From FEN-1297 sp964618785 (GTDB lineage: Bacteria; Bacteroidota; Ignavibacteria; Ignavibacteriales; Ignavibacteriaceae): a DNA stretch of 53,818 nt. The stretch is from positions 1-53,818 of the forward strand of contig CAZUCY010000007.1 in the NCBI GenBank assembly GCA_964618785.1, in the 5' to 3' direction. The position numbers and the translations under genes were made by a program. Of this stretch, positions 15,917 through 25,259 are shown piece after piece. Under the pieces are notes generated by a model. The model worked only from the letters and a program-made list of their open reading frames with translations. It did not search any database and was not told the origin of the DNA. Position 1 is the first letter of the stretch, and the number at the start of each line of letters is the position of its first letter.

Positions 15917-17382
15917 TGATAAAATATTTATATAATATTATTATTAAAATTTTTATTACGCTTACAGCCATAATAGTTTTCTATTCGTGCAATAAAGAAG
16001 TATCAGTTACCCCGCCGGATACACCGCCGCCAAATGGATATATCTTCTTAGACTCGAATCCAGAAGGTTTTCAAATCTATTTAAATAATCTGGAAAGAGG
16101 AAGAATTACACCGGATAGTTTAACGTGGCTCGGAACCGGGACGTATAGTATTACTTTGAAAAAAAACTTATATAGGGATAGTTCCTTTGCTGCAAATGTT
16201 GTTGATGGGAAAAGGCTCTCCATTTTCGTTGATTATTCCAAGAACTCCTTAATGCTTGGCAATATAAGCTGTTCAAGTACACCAAGTAAAGCTGAAATTT
16301 TTCTTAATGACTCCAGTACCGGACACTTTACGCCTTATACCTTACAAAATATTTTACCCGGTAATTACTATATTAGGTATCATCTACAGAATTACCGGGA
16401 TGATAGCGAACTTGTAACGGTAAGCAGTTCAAATTATACATCAGTATATAAATTACTTATAGATACAACACTTTGGCTGAATTATGACCTGTCAAATTCC
16501 TCTATACTATCTGAGAATCTGACTTGCGTCATTATAGATAAAAATAATATTGTGTATGCCGGATCCACAGGCAATTATTTTTTTAGTTTTGACGGTAAAA
16601 ACTGGAAAGCTTATTATAATGCTTTAAGCACACAAATTAATTGCAGTACCATTGACAATAATAATGACCTGCTTTTCGGTACTCCCCGTGGATTTATCGT
16701 TTATAATGGGTCCATATTAAAACAATACGGTTTTATGACTTCAGGTTTAGTGGATTATCGTGTACAGACTATTGCTGTAGATAAAGAAAGTAATTGGTAT
16801 ATAGGAACTCAGGGTGGTTTAATGGAAGTTTTTCAACCTTATGGAGCAATGAACTGGATAAGTTACAGTGATTCAAACGGAAGCATCGCTAATAATTATA
16901 TCGTGACTGCTATAGTAGATAATAATGACAATGTTTGGGCTGGAATATTAAATATCGGCGTGGCAGTAAAAAAGGCATCTTCTAATACTTGGCATTATTA
17001 TTCTGTTGATAATTCAATAATACAAAGTAATAATATAACGGCAATAGCCGCCGGACCAACAGGAGAAGTTTGGATTGGCTACGGCATGGATAATAAACTT
17101 GGTCACGGTTTAACTTGTTTTGATGGTACAAGCTGGCATAACTATTATCCGACTCCTACATATAGTAAGACCACAGCTATTTTTATTGACAGCAAAAATG
17201 TTAAGTGGGTCGGAACTGATCAGGGTTTAGTAATGTTTACTTCGCCTGCATCACCGACTCTTTTTGACAACGCTAACACCGGGCTGAATATAAGCGGTCT
17301 AACCGGAATAGCTGAAGATTCATACGGCAACATCTGGTTATCCACCGATTCGGGATTATATAAATATAAAGGCAATCGTTAA
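15916..17382 (+). CDS. lipoprotein with two PEGA domains and a two-component-regulator-type beta-propeller
   Basis: A 488-residue lipoprotein (F-Y-S-C, lipid cysteine 25). Residues ~41-110 and ~113-180 are PEGA-type domains (I-F-L-D-S-N-P-E-G-F-Q-I-Y-L-N; S-C-S-S-T-P-S-K-A-E-I-F-L-N), small surface sandwiches. From ~185 to the end, repeated units of ~45 residues follow the Reg_prop pattern (N-x-I-V-Y-A-G; W-Y-I-G-T-Q-G-G-L; N-V-W-A-G; V-W-I-G-Y; K-W-V-G-T-D-Q-G-L; N-I-W-L-S-T-D-S-G-L-Y). It is probably exposed at the envelope, perhaps as a binding or structural module of the lost DUF4249-containing operon. Its former upstream partner is now only a tail; the gene may be orphaned. Confidence 0.8.
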   Translation: MIKYLYNIIIKIFITLTAIIVFYSCNKEVSVTPPDTPPPNGYIFLDSNPEGFQIYLNNLERGRITPDSLTWLGTGTYSITLKKNLYRDSSFAANVVDGKRLSIFVDYSKNSLMLGNISCSSTPSKAEIFLNDSSTGHFTPYTLQNILPGNYYIRYHLQNYRDDSELVTVSSSNYTSVYKLLIDTTLWLNYDLSNSSILSENLTCVIIDKNNIVYAGSTGNYFFSFDGKNWKAYYNALSTQINCSTIDNNNDLLFGTPRGFIVYNGSILKQYGFMTSGLVDYRVQTIAVDKESNWYIGTQGGLMEVFQPYGAMNWISYSDSNGSIANNYIVTAIVDNNDNVWAGILNIGVAVKKASSNTWHYYSVDNSIIQSNNITAIAAGPTGEVWIGYGMDNKLGHGLTCFDGTSWHNYYPTPTYSKTTAIFIDSKNVKWVGTDQGLVMFTSPASPTLFDNANTGLNISGLTGIAEDSYGNIWLSTDSGLYKYKGNR

Positions 17383-17485
17383 AAATGAAATTTTACAGCA
17401 ATTGCAAATGGACTAAAGGACAAGAAAATAGTCGTCATTTTGCCGCGCAGAATAACATAAAAAATTCAGGATAGGATAAGAAAAA

Positions 17486-18403
17486 ATGAAAAGAATAATA
17501 TTAATAGCAGGCGGGACAGGCAATTTAGGTCAAAGAATTATCAATGCTTTACTTAAAAAAGGCGCTGAAGTTCGGGTTGTTGTTAGAGCAAGCAGTAACA
17601 TTGACAAGATAAAAGACCTTGAGAATCTTGGTGTAAAAGTGTTTCAAACAGACATTTCAAATATAGAACAGGTAACAAATGCTTGCAATGGAGTATCTTG
17701 TGTCGTTTCTGCATTGGCAGGCTTACGCGAAGTAATTTTAGATACTCAAAAGATATTGTTGGATGCAGCAATAGCCGCAGGTGTGCCTCGCTTTATACCA
17801 TCAGACTATTCATTAGACTTTACAAAATTTTCAGCAGGTGAAAACCGTAATTTAGATTTGAGACGAGAATTTCATGAATACCTTGATAAGTCTTCAATTT
17901 CAGCAACAACAATTTTCAATGGCGCATTTGCCGAGATGCTGACCGGTCAAATGCCGCTCATACTTTTCAAACAGAAAATAGTTCTATATTGGGGAAATGC
18001 TGACCATCGAATGAGCTTTACGACAATAGACAATACTGCCGAATTCACAGCAAATGCAGCTCTTGAGCCATCCACTCCTCGATTTCTCCGAATTGCCGGC
18101 GATCAAATCAGCGCTCGAGAGATAAAAGCAGCGGTAAATGAAGCAACTGGAAAAAATTTTCACTTGTTTCGTGCAGGAGGTCCGCGAATGCTCAGCGCTA
18201 TTATAAAGATTGCGCGCACGGTTGCTCCCGAAGAAAAGGAACTTTACCCAGCATGGCAAGGAATGCAATACATGCGTAACATGATAGACGAAAGGTCAAA
18301 TATAACTTTGCTCGATAACAATCGCTATCCCAGTATACGTTGGACAACCGTGAGGGATTTACTTTCAGCGCATCAAGCAGCTAGTGGCGGGATTATTAAA
18401 TGA
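17486..18403 (+). CDS. NmrA-like/isoflavone-reductase-type NAD(P)-binding protein
   Basis: A 305-residue cytoplasmic protein. The N-terminal I-L-I-A-G-G-T-G-N-L-G-Q-R-I is a dinucleotide-binding GxxGxxG loop, followed by V-R-V-V-V-R-A-S, an NADPH-type basic end of strand 2. V-P-R-F-I-P-S-D-Y-S is the conserved strand-5 block of the NmrA/isoflavone reductase atypical SDR family, which has redox sensors and reductases. It stands alone, with 103 bases before it and 834 after it. Its substrate cannot be inferred; transfer from another group is possible. Confidence 0.8.
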   Translation: MKRIILIAGGTGNLGQRIINALLKKGAEVRVVVRASSNIDKIKDLENLGVKVFQTDISNIEQVTNACNGVSCVVSALAGLREVILDTQKILLDAAIAAGVPRFIPSDYSLDFTKFSAGENRNLDLRREFHEYLDKSSISATTIFNGAFAEMLTGQMPLILFKQKIVLYWGNADHRMSFTTIDNTAEFTANAALEPSTPRFLRIAGDQISAREIKAAVNEATGKNFHLFRAGGPRMLSAIIKIARTVAPEEKELYPAWQGMQYMRNMIDERSNITLLDNNRYPSIRWTTVRDLLSAHQAASGGIIK

Positions 18404-19139
18404 ATTGTAAGATAAATTGAATATGTGAGAAAAGAACTACTGTTATTGTGTATAAACCTTAAGGTTTCAGGAGTTACAAGTGTTTTCACCATTATCACAT
18501 TCAAAGCCAAGTTCCGGGGTTATCATTTTTATTAGTTTCTCTTTAAATGCTGGTTTTTTTTGCTACGTGAAGCCGTAGCTCATTGTGATAATGAGCAAGG
18601 ATAATTCTTTCACTTTTAAATTATAGTGAATCATGCTTCCGTAGTCGCTGCACCACAATTCATATCTTCGGAACCAGGCAAATGTAATTGAAGTATTGAA
18701 ATTTCATGGAAAGCATTATATCAAAAAGTGAATAGTTTTTGCCAAAATATATATGTCGGGTATTTCTAACTTACTTTAAGTTATTCATAACAAGAATGTG
18801 TATTTTTGAATTTTACCCGTAAAGAATTTTAAAGACAGACATAACAAACTTGTTATTAAAAACTAAGTTAATATCAAAACGTTATTTCTTATTAAGATAT
18901 GAGATCAGGGTAATTTGATATTGAGGACAGGAAAAATTTATTATTCTTCAGTGTCTTAGGCGCGCAAATATAAATTAGGAATTTATATAAATGATTCAGC
19001 CAATGTGACCGAAGAAGCGGTGCTGTAGGAAGGTGAAGTCGCACAATTGTAATATTGTTACCCGGTTAAAAAACTTGAAATGGCTGTGTTTCGCAAATTT
19101 TTTAACCTTAAGGATGACTAATTTACTTTTGAATTTAAC
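18404..19139. other. long intergenic region with hairpins before the sugar operon
   Basis: No gene is supported. Two abutting perfect stems lie at 18562-18596: GCTACG/CGTAGC (18562-18567, 18574-18579), then GCTCATT/AATGAGC (18578-18584, 18590-18596); they share two bases, so they could be alternative structures. Further on, GGTTAAAAAA (19064-19073) is repeated inverted at 19098-19107. Confidence 0.5.
19064..19107 (+). promoter_or_regulatory. inverted repeat GGTTAAAAAA...TTTTTTAACC upstream of the sugar operon
   Basis: A perfect 10-base inverted repeat with a 24-base loop; it extends to 13 of 14 pairs if one mismatch is allowed. It ends about 33 bases before the TTGACG promoter box. It could be a regulator site or the terminator of a lost gene. 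Confidence 0.4.
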
Positions 19140-19168
19140 TTGACGGATAAACAGAGAAAATATATAAG
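19140..19168 (+). promoter_or_regulatory. sigma70-like promoter TTGACG-17-TATAAG for the pentose operon
   Basis: TTGACG (19140-19145) and TATAAG (19163-19168) are 17 bases apart. The next gene starts at 19238 behind the strong ribosome site AAAGGAGG (about 19217-19224), giving a leader of roughly 60 bases. This is one of the best promoter matches in the window. Confidence 0.55.
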
Positions 19169-19237
19169 CAACGGAGATCTTAAAAATAGTCTATGACAAC
19201 TAATAAGCATAAGTCTAAAGGAGGAAATAATTGACAA

Positions 19238-20077
19238 ATGTCTAACTACTTTTTAGGTCTTTACGAAAAATCTATGCCTAATACTCTGTCGCTGAAAGAA
19301 AAGTTGATAGGAACTAAAGAATCAAATTTCGATTTTTTAGAGATAAGCATTGATGAATCCGACGAAAAACTAAGCCGCTTGAAATGGGAGAAGCGGCAAA
19401 GATATGACCTTCTTGAGGCATCTTTGGAAACGGGAGTTAAAATATTATCCATGTGTTTGAGCGGCAATCGAAAATATCCTATTGGCAGCGAAAATGAAAA
19501 AATTAGAACTAGAGGAATGGAAATTATATCTGATGCAATAGATTTTGCTTGTGATACCGGCATACGGATTATTCAGATCGCCGGGTATGATGAATATTAT
19601 AATGCATCTAATGAGAATACAAAACGATATTTTTTTGAAAATCTGCGTTCATGTACGCAAATGGCGGCAAAAAAGGGTGTGATTCTAGCTTTTGAGACTA
19701 TGGAAACAGAATTTTTAAATACAGTAGAAAAAGCTATGTATTATGTTAAAGCTATAAATTCTCCATACCTTCAAATATATCCTGACTTGGGTAACATTAC
19801 CAATGCTGCCTGGCTCTATGGGCAAAATGTTTCTGATGATTTGCTTACCGGCAAAGGACATATTGCTGCTTTACATTTAAAAGAGACTGTACCCGGGAAA
19901 TACAGAGAAATACCTTACGGGACCGGTCATGTAAATTTTCCGGATGCAATTAAAATAACATATGAAATGGGGGTTAAGATGTTTCTTGCAGAATTTTGGT
20001 ACACCGGAAATGATGATTGGAAACATCAATTATTATACGCCAACCAATTTATTAGATCAATATTTCTCGAATTATAA
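19238..20077 (+). CDS. L-ribulose-5-phosphate (L-xylulose-5-phosphate) 3-epimerase, UlaE/SgaU family
   Basis: A 279-residue TIM-barrel protein of the AP-endonuclease-2 superfamily, the length of E. coli UlaE (284). The expected metal and catalytic residues are visible: Glu in L-A-F-E-T-M-E, Asp in Y-P-D-L-G-N, His in A-L-H-L-K-E and Glu in F-L-A-E-F-W-Y; the R-E-I-P-Y-G-T-G block follows the His. It should interconvert L-xylulose-5-phosphate and L-ribulose-5-phosphate. It is the first gene of the plus-strand operon, behind AAAGGAGG, 15 bases ahead of the L-xylulokinase gene, which fits this role exactly. Confidence 0.85.
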   Translation: MSNYFLGLYEKSMPNTLSLKEKLIGTKESNFDFLEISIDESDEKLSRLKWEKRQRYDLLEASLETGVKILSMCLSGNRKYPIGSENEKIRTRGMEIISDAIDFACDTGIRIIQIAGYDEYYNASNENTKRYFFENLRSCTQMAAKKGVILAFETMETEFLNTVEKAMYYVKAINSPYLQIYPDLGNITNAAWLYGQNVSDDLLTGKGHIAALHLKETVPGKYREIPYGTGHVNFPDAIKITYEMGVKMFLAEFWYTGNDDWKHQLLYANQFIRSIFLEL

Positions 20078-20092
20078 ACCACAAGGAATAAT

Positions 20093-21607
20093 ATGAAGAC
20101 TTATTTTATGGGTATCGATAACGGTGGTAGCATGTGCAAGGCCGTTATTTTTGATGCAGCCGGAAAAGAAATAGCATCGGCTTCGTCTAAACTTAAAATG
20201 ATAACACCGCAGGCTGGTTTTACCGAACGTGACATGAATGAACTGTGGAGCGCCAACGTCAAGGTAATTAAAGAAAGTATTGTTAAGTCCGGAATAAAAG
20301 CAGAAGAAGTAAAAGGAGTTGCCTGCACAGGGCATGGAAAGGGATTATATCTTTGGGGTAAGGATAATAAGCCCTGTTACAACGGTATTGTCTCTACGGA
20401 CTCAAGGGCGTGGATGTATCCTGATAAATGGAATAAAGATGGTACGGCAGATAGGGTCTTTCAAAAAACATTTCAAAAAATTCTTGCTTGTCAACCGGTT
20501 TCTCTTCTATGCTGGTTTAAAGATAATAAACCGGAGGTTCTCACAAATATTAAATGGATATTCGAAGTAAAAGATTTCATCCGGTTTAAATTAACAGATC
20601 AAGCATATGCCGAAGTAACTGATTATTCAGGCTCAAGCTTAATGAACATTAAAGATGTTTGTTTCGACCGCGAATTGCTTAAGGAATTTAATCTCGAAGA
20701 ACTTTATGAAGCTCTGCCGCCATTGAAATATTCAACTGAATATTGCGGCCGGGTAAGCAAACTGGCTAGCGCTGAGACCGGACTTAAAGAAGGCACACCT
20801 CTAGCCGGGGGAATGTTTGATATAGACGCTTGCGCTATCGCAATGGATATATCTAACGAAGATAATATATGTGTAATAGCAGGCACCTGGAGCATCAATG
20901 AGTATATATCCAAGCAACCCGTATTGAATAAATCGATCATGATGAATTCTCTTTATTGCATTCCAGGCTATTACTTGATTGAAGAATGCAGCCCCACTTC
21001 TGCCAGCAATTACGAATGGTTTATAGAAATGTTTTTAGCGGAAGAAAAACAAAAAGCAAAAGAACTGGGCATTAATGTTTTGGAGTATTGTGATGAATTG
21101 GCTGCAAAAGTATCAGCTGACGAACAAAACATCATATTCTTACCATATTTATTTGGGTCTAATTATATTCCGAGTGCAAAAGCGTCATTTATTGGATTGG
21201 ACAGCCATCATACGAGACCACAAATAATTCGTGCCGTATTAGAAGGAATTGTTTATTGCCACATGATACATTTTGAAAAATTGTTAGCTAACCGTACTAA
21301 TACCAGCGCTGTCCGACTTGCAGGAGGCGCGGCTAATTCTCTATCCTGGGTACAAATATTTTCCGATGTATTTAAGCTTCCGGTTGAAATTGTTGATACA
21401 AAAGAATTAGGGACTTTGGGTTGCGCTATGGCTGCAGCTGTTGCCGCCGGAGTCTATAAAGATTTACAAGAAGCTGCACAAAACATGGTTAATATTAAAT
21501 GCCGAATTGAGCCAAATCCGGCGAATTATTCTATTTACGACAAAAAGTTTGCGCTCTATAAAAAAATATCCGGTGCATTAGAGGATTGCTGGAATAGCTT
21601 TAATTAG
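20093..21607 (+). CDS. lyxK: L-xylulose kinase (FGGY family, LyxK-like)
   Basis: A 504-residue FGGY carbohydrate kinase. It opens with a phosphate-1 loop (G-I-D-N-G-G-S-M-C-K-A-V-I-F-D) and has P-Q-A-G-F-T-E-R-D-M-N-E-L-W, A-C-T-G-H-G-K-G-L-Y-L, P-V-S-L-L-C-W-F-K, A-G-G-M-F-D-I-D-A (catalytic Asp), A-G-T-W-S-I-N-E and S-P-T-S-A-S-N-Y-E-W-F. Each of these has a counterpart in E. coli LyxK. The enzyme phosphorylates L-xylulose to L-xylulose-5-phosphate, the substrate of the preceding 3-epimerase. Ribosome site AAGGAA before the start. L-xylulose is the best guess; a close ketose cannot be ruled out. Confidence 0.85.
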   Translation: MKTYFMGIDNGGSMCKAVIFDAAGKEIASASSKLKMITPQAGFTERDMNELWSANVKVIKESIVKSGIKAEEVKGVACTGHGKGLYLWGKDNKPCYNGIVSTDSRAWMYPDKWNKDGTADRVFQKTFQKILACQPVSLLCWFKDNKPEVLTNIKWIFEVKDFIRFKLTDQAYAEVTDYSGSSLMNIKDVCFDRELLKEFNLEELYEALPPLKYSTEYCGRVSKLASAETGLKEGTPLAGGMFDIDACAIAMDISNEDNICVIAGTWSINEYISKQPVLNKSIMMNSLYCIPGYYLIEECSPTSASNYEWFIEMFLAEEKQKAKELGINVLEYCDELAAKVSADEQNIIFLPYLFGSNYIPSAKASFIGLDSHHTRPQIIRAVLEGIVYCHMIHFEKLLANRTNTSAVRLAGGAANSLSWVQIFSDVFKLPVEIVDTKELGTLGCAMAAAVAAGVYKDLQEAAQNMVNIKCRIEPNPANYSIYDKKFALYKKISGALEDCWNSFN

Positions 21608-21633
21608 GATTTACAAATTAATAACCAGGAAGA

Positions 21634-23205
21634 ATGTCCTTTTTTTCCATTTTACAGGTAAGAATGAACGGAACCATTTTAAATAATAAGAATTTGCATA
21701 ATTCCCAAAATCTTGCTCTCCGGATGGAAAACATTTCGAAGTCTTTTTACGGTATCCCGGCTTTGAATTCAGTGAGGCTTGAAGCAGCAAAGGGCGAAGT
21801 TCACGCATTAATGGGCGAAAACGGAGCAGGCAAATCAACTCTCATGAAAATTTTATCCGGGATTTACCGAAAAGACGAGGGCAGAATTTACTTAGATGGA
21901 AAGCCAGTAGATATCAGAAGCGCAAAGGAAGCGCTTCAGCTCGGCATTGCCATGATTCATCAGGAATTAAACCCAGTAAGAGCGATGACTGTATCGGAAA
22001 ATATTTATCTCGGAAAGGAGCCTTGTTACCGGTTCATGGGTGTTGTAAACCAAAAGAAACAACGTGAACAAACGCTGTCCCTTTTTAGCGAGATGGATAT
22101 TTCAATAAATGCGGATGCAGCATTGGGAGATTTATCCGTTGCTGAAATACAAATGGTAGAAATTGCAAAAGCTATGTCATACGATTCCCGTATCATCATA
22201 ATGGATGAGCCGACATCAGCTATTACCGGTAAAGAAGTTGCGAAGCTGTTTGAAATTATTCTAAATCTAAAATCCAAAGGCGTCGCTATAATTTACATCT
22301 CTCATAAGATGGATGAAATATTTCGCATTGCCGACAGCATTACTGTTCTGCGCGACGGGCGTTACATCGAAACGCGCCCCTCCAAAGAGTTCGATCAGAA
22401 TACTTTAGTTAGATTAATGGTAGGTCGCACAATCAGTGAGTTGTTCCCAAAAGTTAATTCAGAGAAAGGTCAGGTAACACTTGAAGTAGAAAGCTTGACT
22501 CAATCAGGAAAGTTTCAGGATATAAGCTTCAAAGCCAGGAAGGGGGAAGTGCTGGGATTTGCAGGTCTGATGGGCGCCGGTAGATCTGAAATTATGGAAA
22601 CTATATTTGGATTGCAGCGAGCGGATACAGGACGAATTAAAATTAATGGTAAAAATGTTCACATTCAAACACCAGCTGATGCAATACGTTACGGGATTGC
22701 TCTAATAACAGATGACAGGCAGTTGAAAGGGCTTAATTTGAAAATGTCCGTAAAGGACAACATCACTTTAGTGAGTCTAAAAAATATAACCCGCTTCAAC
22801 CAGCTTCTTCTGCTTGATAAAGAAAATCGAATTGCAGACGAGGAGATTAAAAAGCTGCGAATAAAAGCTCACAACAAAAACCAAGCTGTAAGCACTCTAA
22901 GCGGCGGGAACCAGCAGAAGGTTGTTTTGGCAAAATGGCTGTTGAATAATCCGGATATTATAATTTTAGACGAGCCTACCCAAGGAATTGATATAGGAGC
23001 GAAAGCAGAAATATACAAGATAATAAGCCGATTAGCCGAAGAAGGCAAAACGATAATTATAGTATCATCGGAGTTATTGGAAATAATGGGAATGTGCGAC
23101 CGTGTCATTGTCCTATATCATGGAAGAATCAGCGCCGAATTTGAACGGAACGATTTTAATCAAGAACGAATTATTAATACTGCAATGGGCAGCGTAACTA
23201 AGTGA
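21634..23205 (+). CDS. ribose-type sugar ABC transporter ATP-binding protein (second system)
   Basis: 523 residues with two ATPase domains: GENGAGKST, L-S-V-A-E-I-Q-M and I-I-M-D-E-P-T-S in the first; GLMGAGRSE, L-S-G-G-N-Q-Q-K and I-I-L-D-E-P-T-Q-G-I-D-I-G in the second. RbsA/MglA family. The start at 21634 has AGGAAGA close before it; the ATG at 21664 is a possible alternative and would remove a 10-residue lead. It follows the kinase by 26 bases and powers the importer of the pentose operon. Related to, but not a recent copy of, the ATPase at 10688-12187. Confidence 0.92.
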   Translation: MSFFSILQVRMNGTILNNKNLHNSQNLALRMENISKSFYGIPALNSVRLEAAKGEVHALMGENGAGKSTLMKILSGIYRKDEGRIYLDGKPVDIRSAKEALQLGIAMIHQELNPVRAMTVSENIYLGKEPCYRFMGVVNQKKQREQTLSLFSEMDISINADAALGDLSVAEIQMVEIAKAMSYDSRIIIMDEPTSAITGKEVAKLFEIILNLKSKGVAIIYISHKMDEIFRIADSITVLRDGRYIETRPSKEFDQNTLVRLMVGRTISELFPKVNSEKGQVTLEVESLTQSGKFQDISFKARKGEVLGFAGLMGAGRSEIMETIFGLQRADTGRIKINGKNVHIQTPADAIRYGIALITDDRQLKGLNLKMSVKDNITLVSLKNITRFNQLLLLDKENRIADEEIKKLRIKAHNKNQAVSTLSGGNQQKVVLAKWLLNNPDIIILDEPTQGIDIGAKAEIYKIISRLAEEGKTIIIVSSELLEIMGMCDRVIVLYHGRISAEFERNDFNQERIINTAMGSVTK

Positions 23206-23225
23206 TACTTCTGGAGAGGGAAAAT

Positions 23226-24218
23226 ATGCAAAGCCAAACTGAAACAGGAAAGATTGTACCTATGGGAACGAGAAAGAATAATTTTAAAAATGCGGAGGCT
23301 TTTCTTTCGAAGTACGGAATTTACTTTGCCTTCTTGCTTCTGACATGCACTCTTGCAATAATCTCGCCACCGTTTTTAACCCCATCAAATATAATTAACA
23401 TACTCAGGCAGATTTCAGTAAACGGTATCATTGCTGTCGGGATGACGTTAGTAATAATTACAGCCGGTATTGATCTTTCCGCCGGTTCTATGGTAGCATT
23501 ATCCGCAGTGATTGCTACATCGTTTGCACATCCCGGAACGTATCCCCTGATAGTACCTTTGGCGCTTGGATTGATTACGGGCTTAACCTGCGGTGTAATT
23601 AACGGTGTGCTCATAGCTAAAAAAAGATTGGCGCCATTTATCGTTACACTGGGCATGATGACTGCCGCACGCGGAATGGGATTAGTTTATACCAGCGGAC
23701 GACCGGTCATCAACCTAAGCGATTCATATGATAAAATCGGGGGCAGCTACATTGCCGGAATACCTATTCCTGTTATCATTTTTCTCGCAGTTGTATTATG
23801 CGGAGTTTTCATTTTACATTACACCCGATTTGGCAGGTATGTATATGCAGTGGGAGGAAATAAATTGGCAGCTAAAGTTTCAGGGATAAATACCGATCTA
23901 ATTATTATTTCCGTTTATGCAATAACAGGAGCATTATCTGGGCTTGCAGGTATTGTTTTATCTTCGCGGGTAATGTCCGCTTCACCGGCTACCGGGCAGG
24001 GATACGAGCTTGATGCAATTGCAGCGGTTGTAATTGGTGGTACGAGCCTGAGCGGCGGTGTAGGTACGATTGCCGGAACAGTTGCCGGCGCGCTAATCAT
24101 CGGAGTTATGAATAACGGACTTGATATGCTTAATGTATCTTCCTACTGGCAGTTAATTGTGAAGGGCCTGATTATAGTGCTGGCGGTTCTTCTCGATAAA
24201 AAATCAAAAAATGCATAG
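23226..24218 (+). CDS. ribose-type sugar ABC transporter permease (second system)
   Basis: About 330 residues of the RbsC family with ~8-10 membrane spans. Blocks: G-I-I-A-V-G-M-T-L-V-I-I-T-A-G-I-D-L-S-A-G-S, G-R-Y-V-Y-A-V-G-G-N-K-L-A-A-K-V-S-G-I and E-L-D-A-I-A-A-V-V-I-G-G-T-S-L-S-G-G. I choose the ATG at 23226 because GGAGAGG stands six bases before it; a GTG at 23202 would overlap the ATPase stop and add eight residues. It forms the channel of the pentose importer. Confidence 0.92.
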   Translation: MQSQTETGKIVPMGTRKNNFKNAEAFLSKYGIYFAFLLLTCTLAIISPPFLTPSNIINILRQISVNGIIAVGMTLVIITAGIDLSAGSMVALSAVIATSFAHPGTYPLIVPLALGLITGLTCGVINGVLIAKKRLAPFIVTLGMMTAARGMGLVYTSGRPVINLSDSYDKIGGSYIAGIPIPVIIFLAVVLCGVFILHYTRFGRYVYAVGGNKLAAKVSGINTDLIIISVYAITGALSGLAGIVLSSRVMSASPATGQGYELDAIAAVVIGGTSLSGGVGTIAGTVAGALIIGVMNNGLDMLNVSSYWQLIVKGLIIVLAVLLDKKSKNA

Positions 24219-24297
24219 TAATTGAAACTAATGTTAAAAGGATTTCAGAATTCTGTATTCGTTAAAGGATTTTCGTTCTGAAGAAAGGATTGCTATC

Positions 24298-25248
24298 TTG
24301 ATATTCATTAAACGGTTCAATATTAAGTTAGATTTAATAATAGTCGCTATCTTAATTTCATCCGTTCTAATTGGCTGCAGCCGGAATTCAAAATCAGGAC
24401 ACCAAATTACAATCGGAATTTCTTATCAAGATTTACAAAATGAATTCGTAATCAGACTGCAGGATGCTATCCGTTTAAAAGCTAAAGAATTGAACATAAA
24501 TCTTGTTGAGCTTGACGGTCAGGGTTATGCTGAAAAACAGGTTTCGCAAATTGAAAATTTTGTCGCTCGAAACGTTGATGCAATAATTTTGAATCCTGAA
24601 GATCAATATGGATCATCTCCCGCAGTTGATATAGCAGTCCGCGAGCATAAACCTATAATAGTAGTGAATTCGATAGTTGCCAACTTAGATAAAGCCAATG
24701 CATATGTGGGCTCTCCCGATGTTGAAGCCGGAAAAATAGAAGCTTCAGAAATTATAAGGCTGCTTAACGGTAAAGGAAATGTTGTCTTGCTCCAGGGACC
24801 TTACGGGCATTCAGCAGAAATACAGCGCACTAAAGGCATAAAGGAAGTTCTTTCAAAATTTTCCGATGCAGAGATTATAGCCCAGCAAACGGGCAATTGG
24901 GATAGAGCTCAAGCGTTGTCGGTAATGGAAAACTGGTTATCAGCCGGAAGAAAGATTGACGCGGTTATTGCAGAAAACGATGAGATGGCAATGGGCGCAT
25001 ATAAAGCAATTTACGGAGCGGGAAAGCAGAAAAAAATTTTTGTTATCGGCATTGATGCAATATCTGATGCATTAACGGCAGTATCCAACGGAGAATTAGC
25101 CGGGACTGTTTTCCAGGATGCTCATGGTCAGGGTTCTTTGGCGGTAGAATTAGCCGATCAACTTGTTAAAGGACAAAAGATTAAACACACAAATTTCATT
25201 CCTTTCCAGCTTGTAACGAAAGAGAATGTAAATAATTTCTTAAAATAA
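24298..25248 (+). CDS. sugar ABC transporter substrate-binding lipoprotein (second system)
   Basis: A 316-residue lipoprotein (V-L-I-G-C, lipid cysteine 27) of the periplasmic-binding-protein type I class. Blocks: I-G-I-S-Y-Q-D-L-Q-N-E-F, N-F-V-A-R-N-V-D-A-I-I-L-N-P-E-D, and A-E-N-D-E-M-A-M-G-A-Y. It starts with TTG at 24298, supported by AAAGGA nine bases earlier and by lack of a suitable ATG. It captures the sugar for the permease and ATPase just upstream. The pocket differs from the protein at 12312 (P-E-D in place of P-N-E-A after the hinge), so the two importers probably take different sugars. Confidence 0.9.
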   Translation: MIFIKRFNIKLDLIIVAILISSVLIGCSRNSKSGHQITIGISYQDLQNEFVIRLQDAIRLKAKELNINLVELDGQGYAEKQVSQIENFVARNVDAIILNPEDQYGSSPAVDIAVREHKPIIVVNSIVANLDKANAYVGSPDVEAGKIEASEIIRLLNGKGNVVLLQGPYGHSAEIQRTKGIKEVLSKFSDAEIIAQQTGNWDRAQALSVMENWLSAGRKIDAVIAENDEMAMGAYKAIYGAGKQKKIFVIGIDAISDALTAVSNGELAGTVFQDAHGQGSLAVELADQLVKGQKIKHTNFIPFQLVTKENVNNFLK

Positions 25249-25259
25249 AGGATAGAGTT

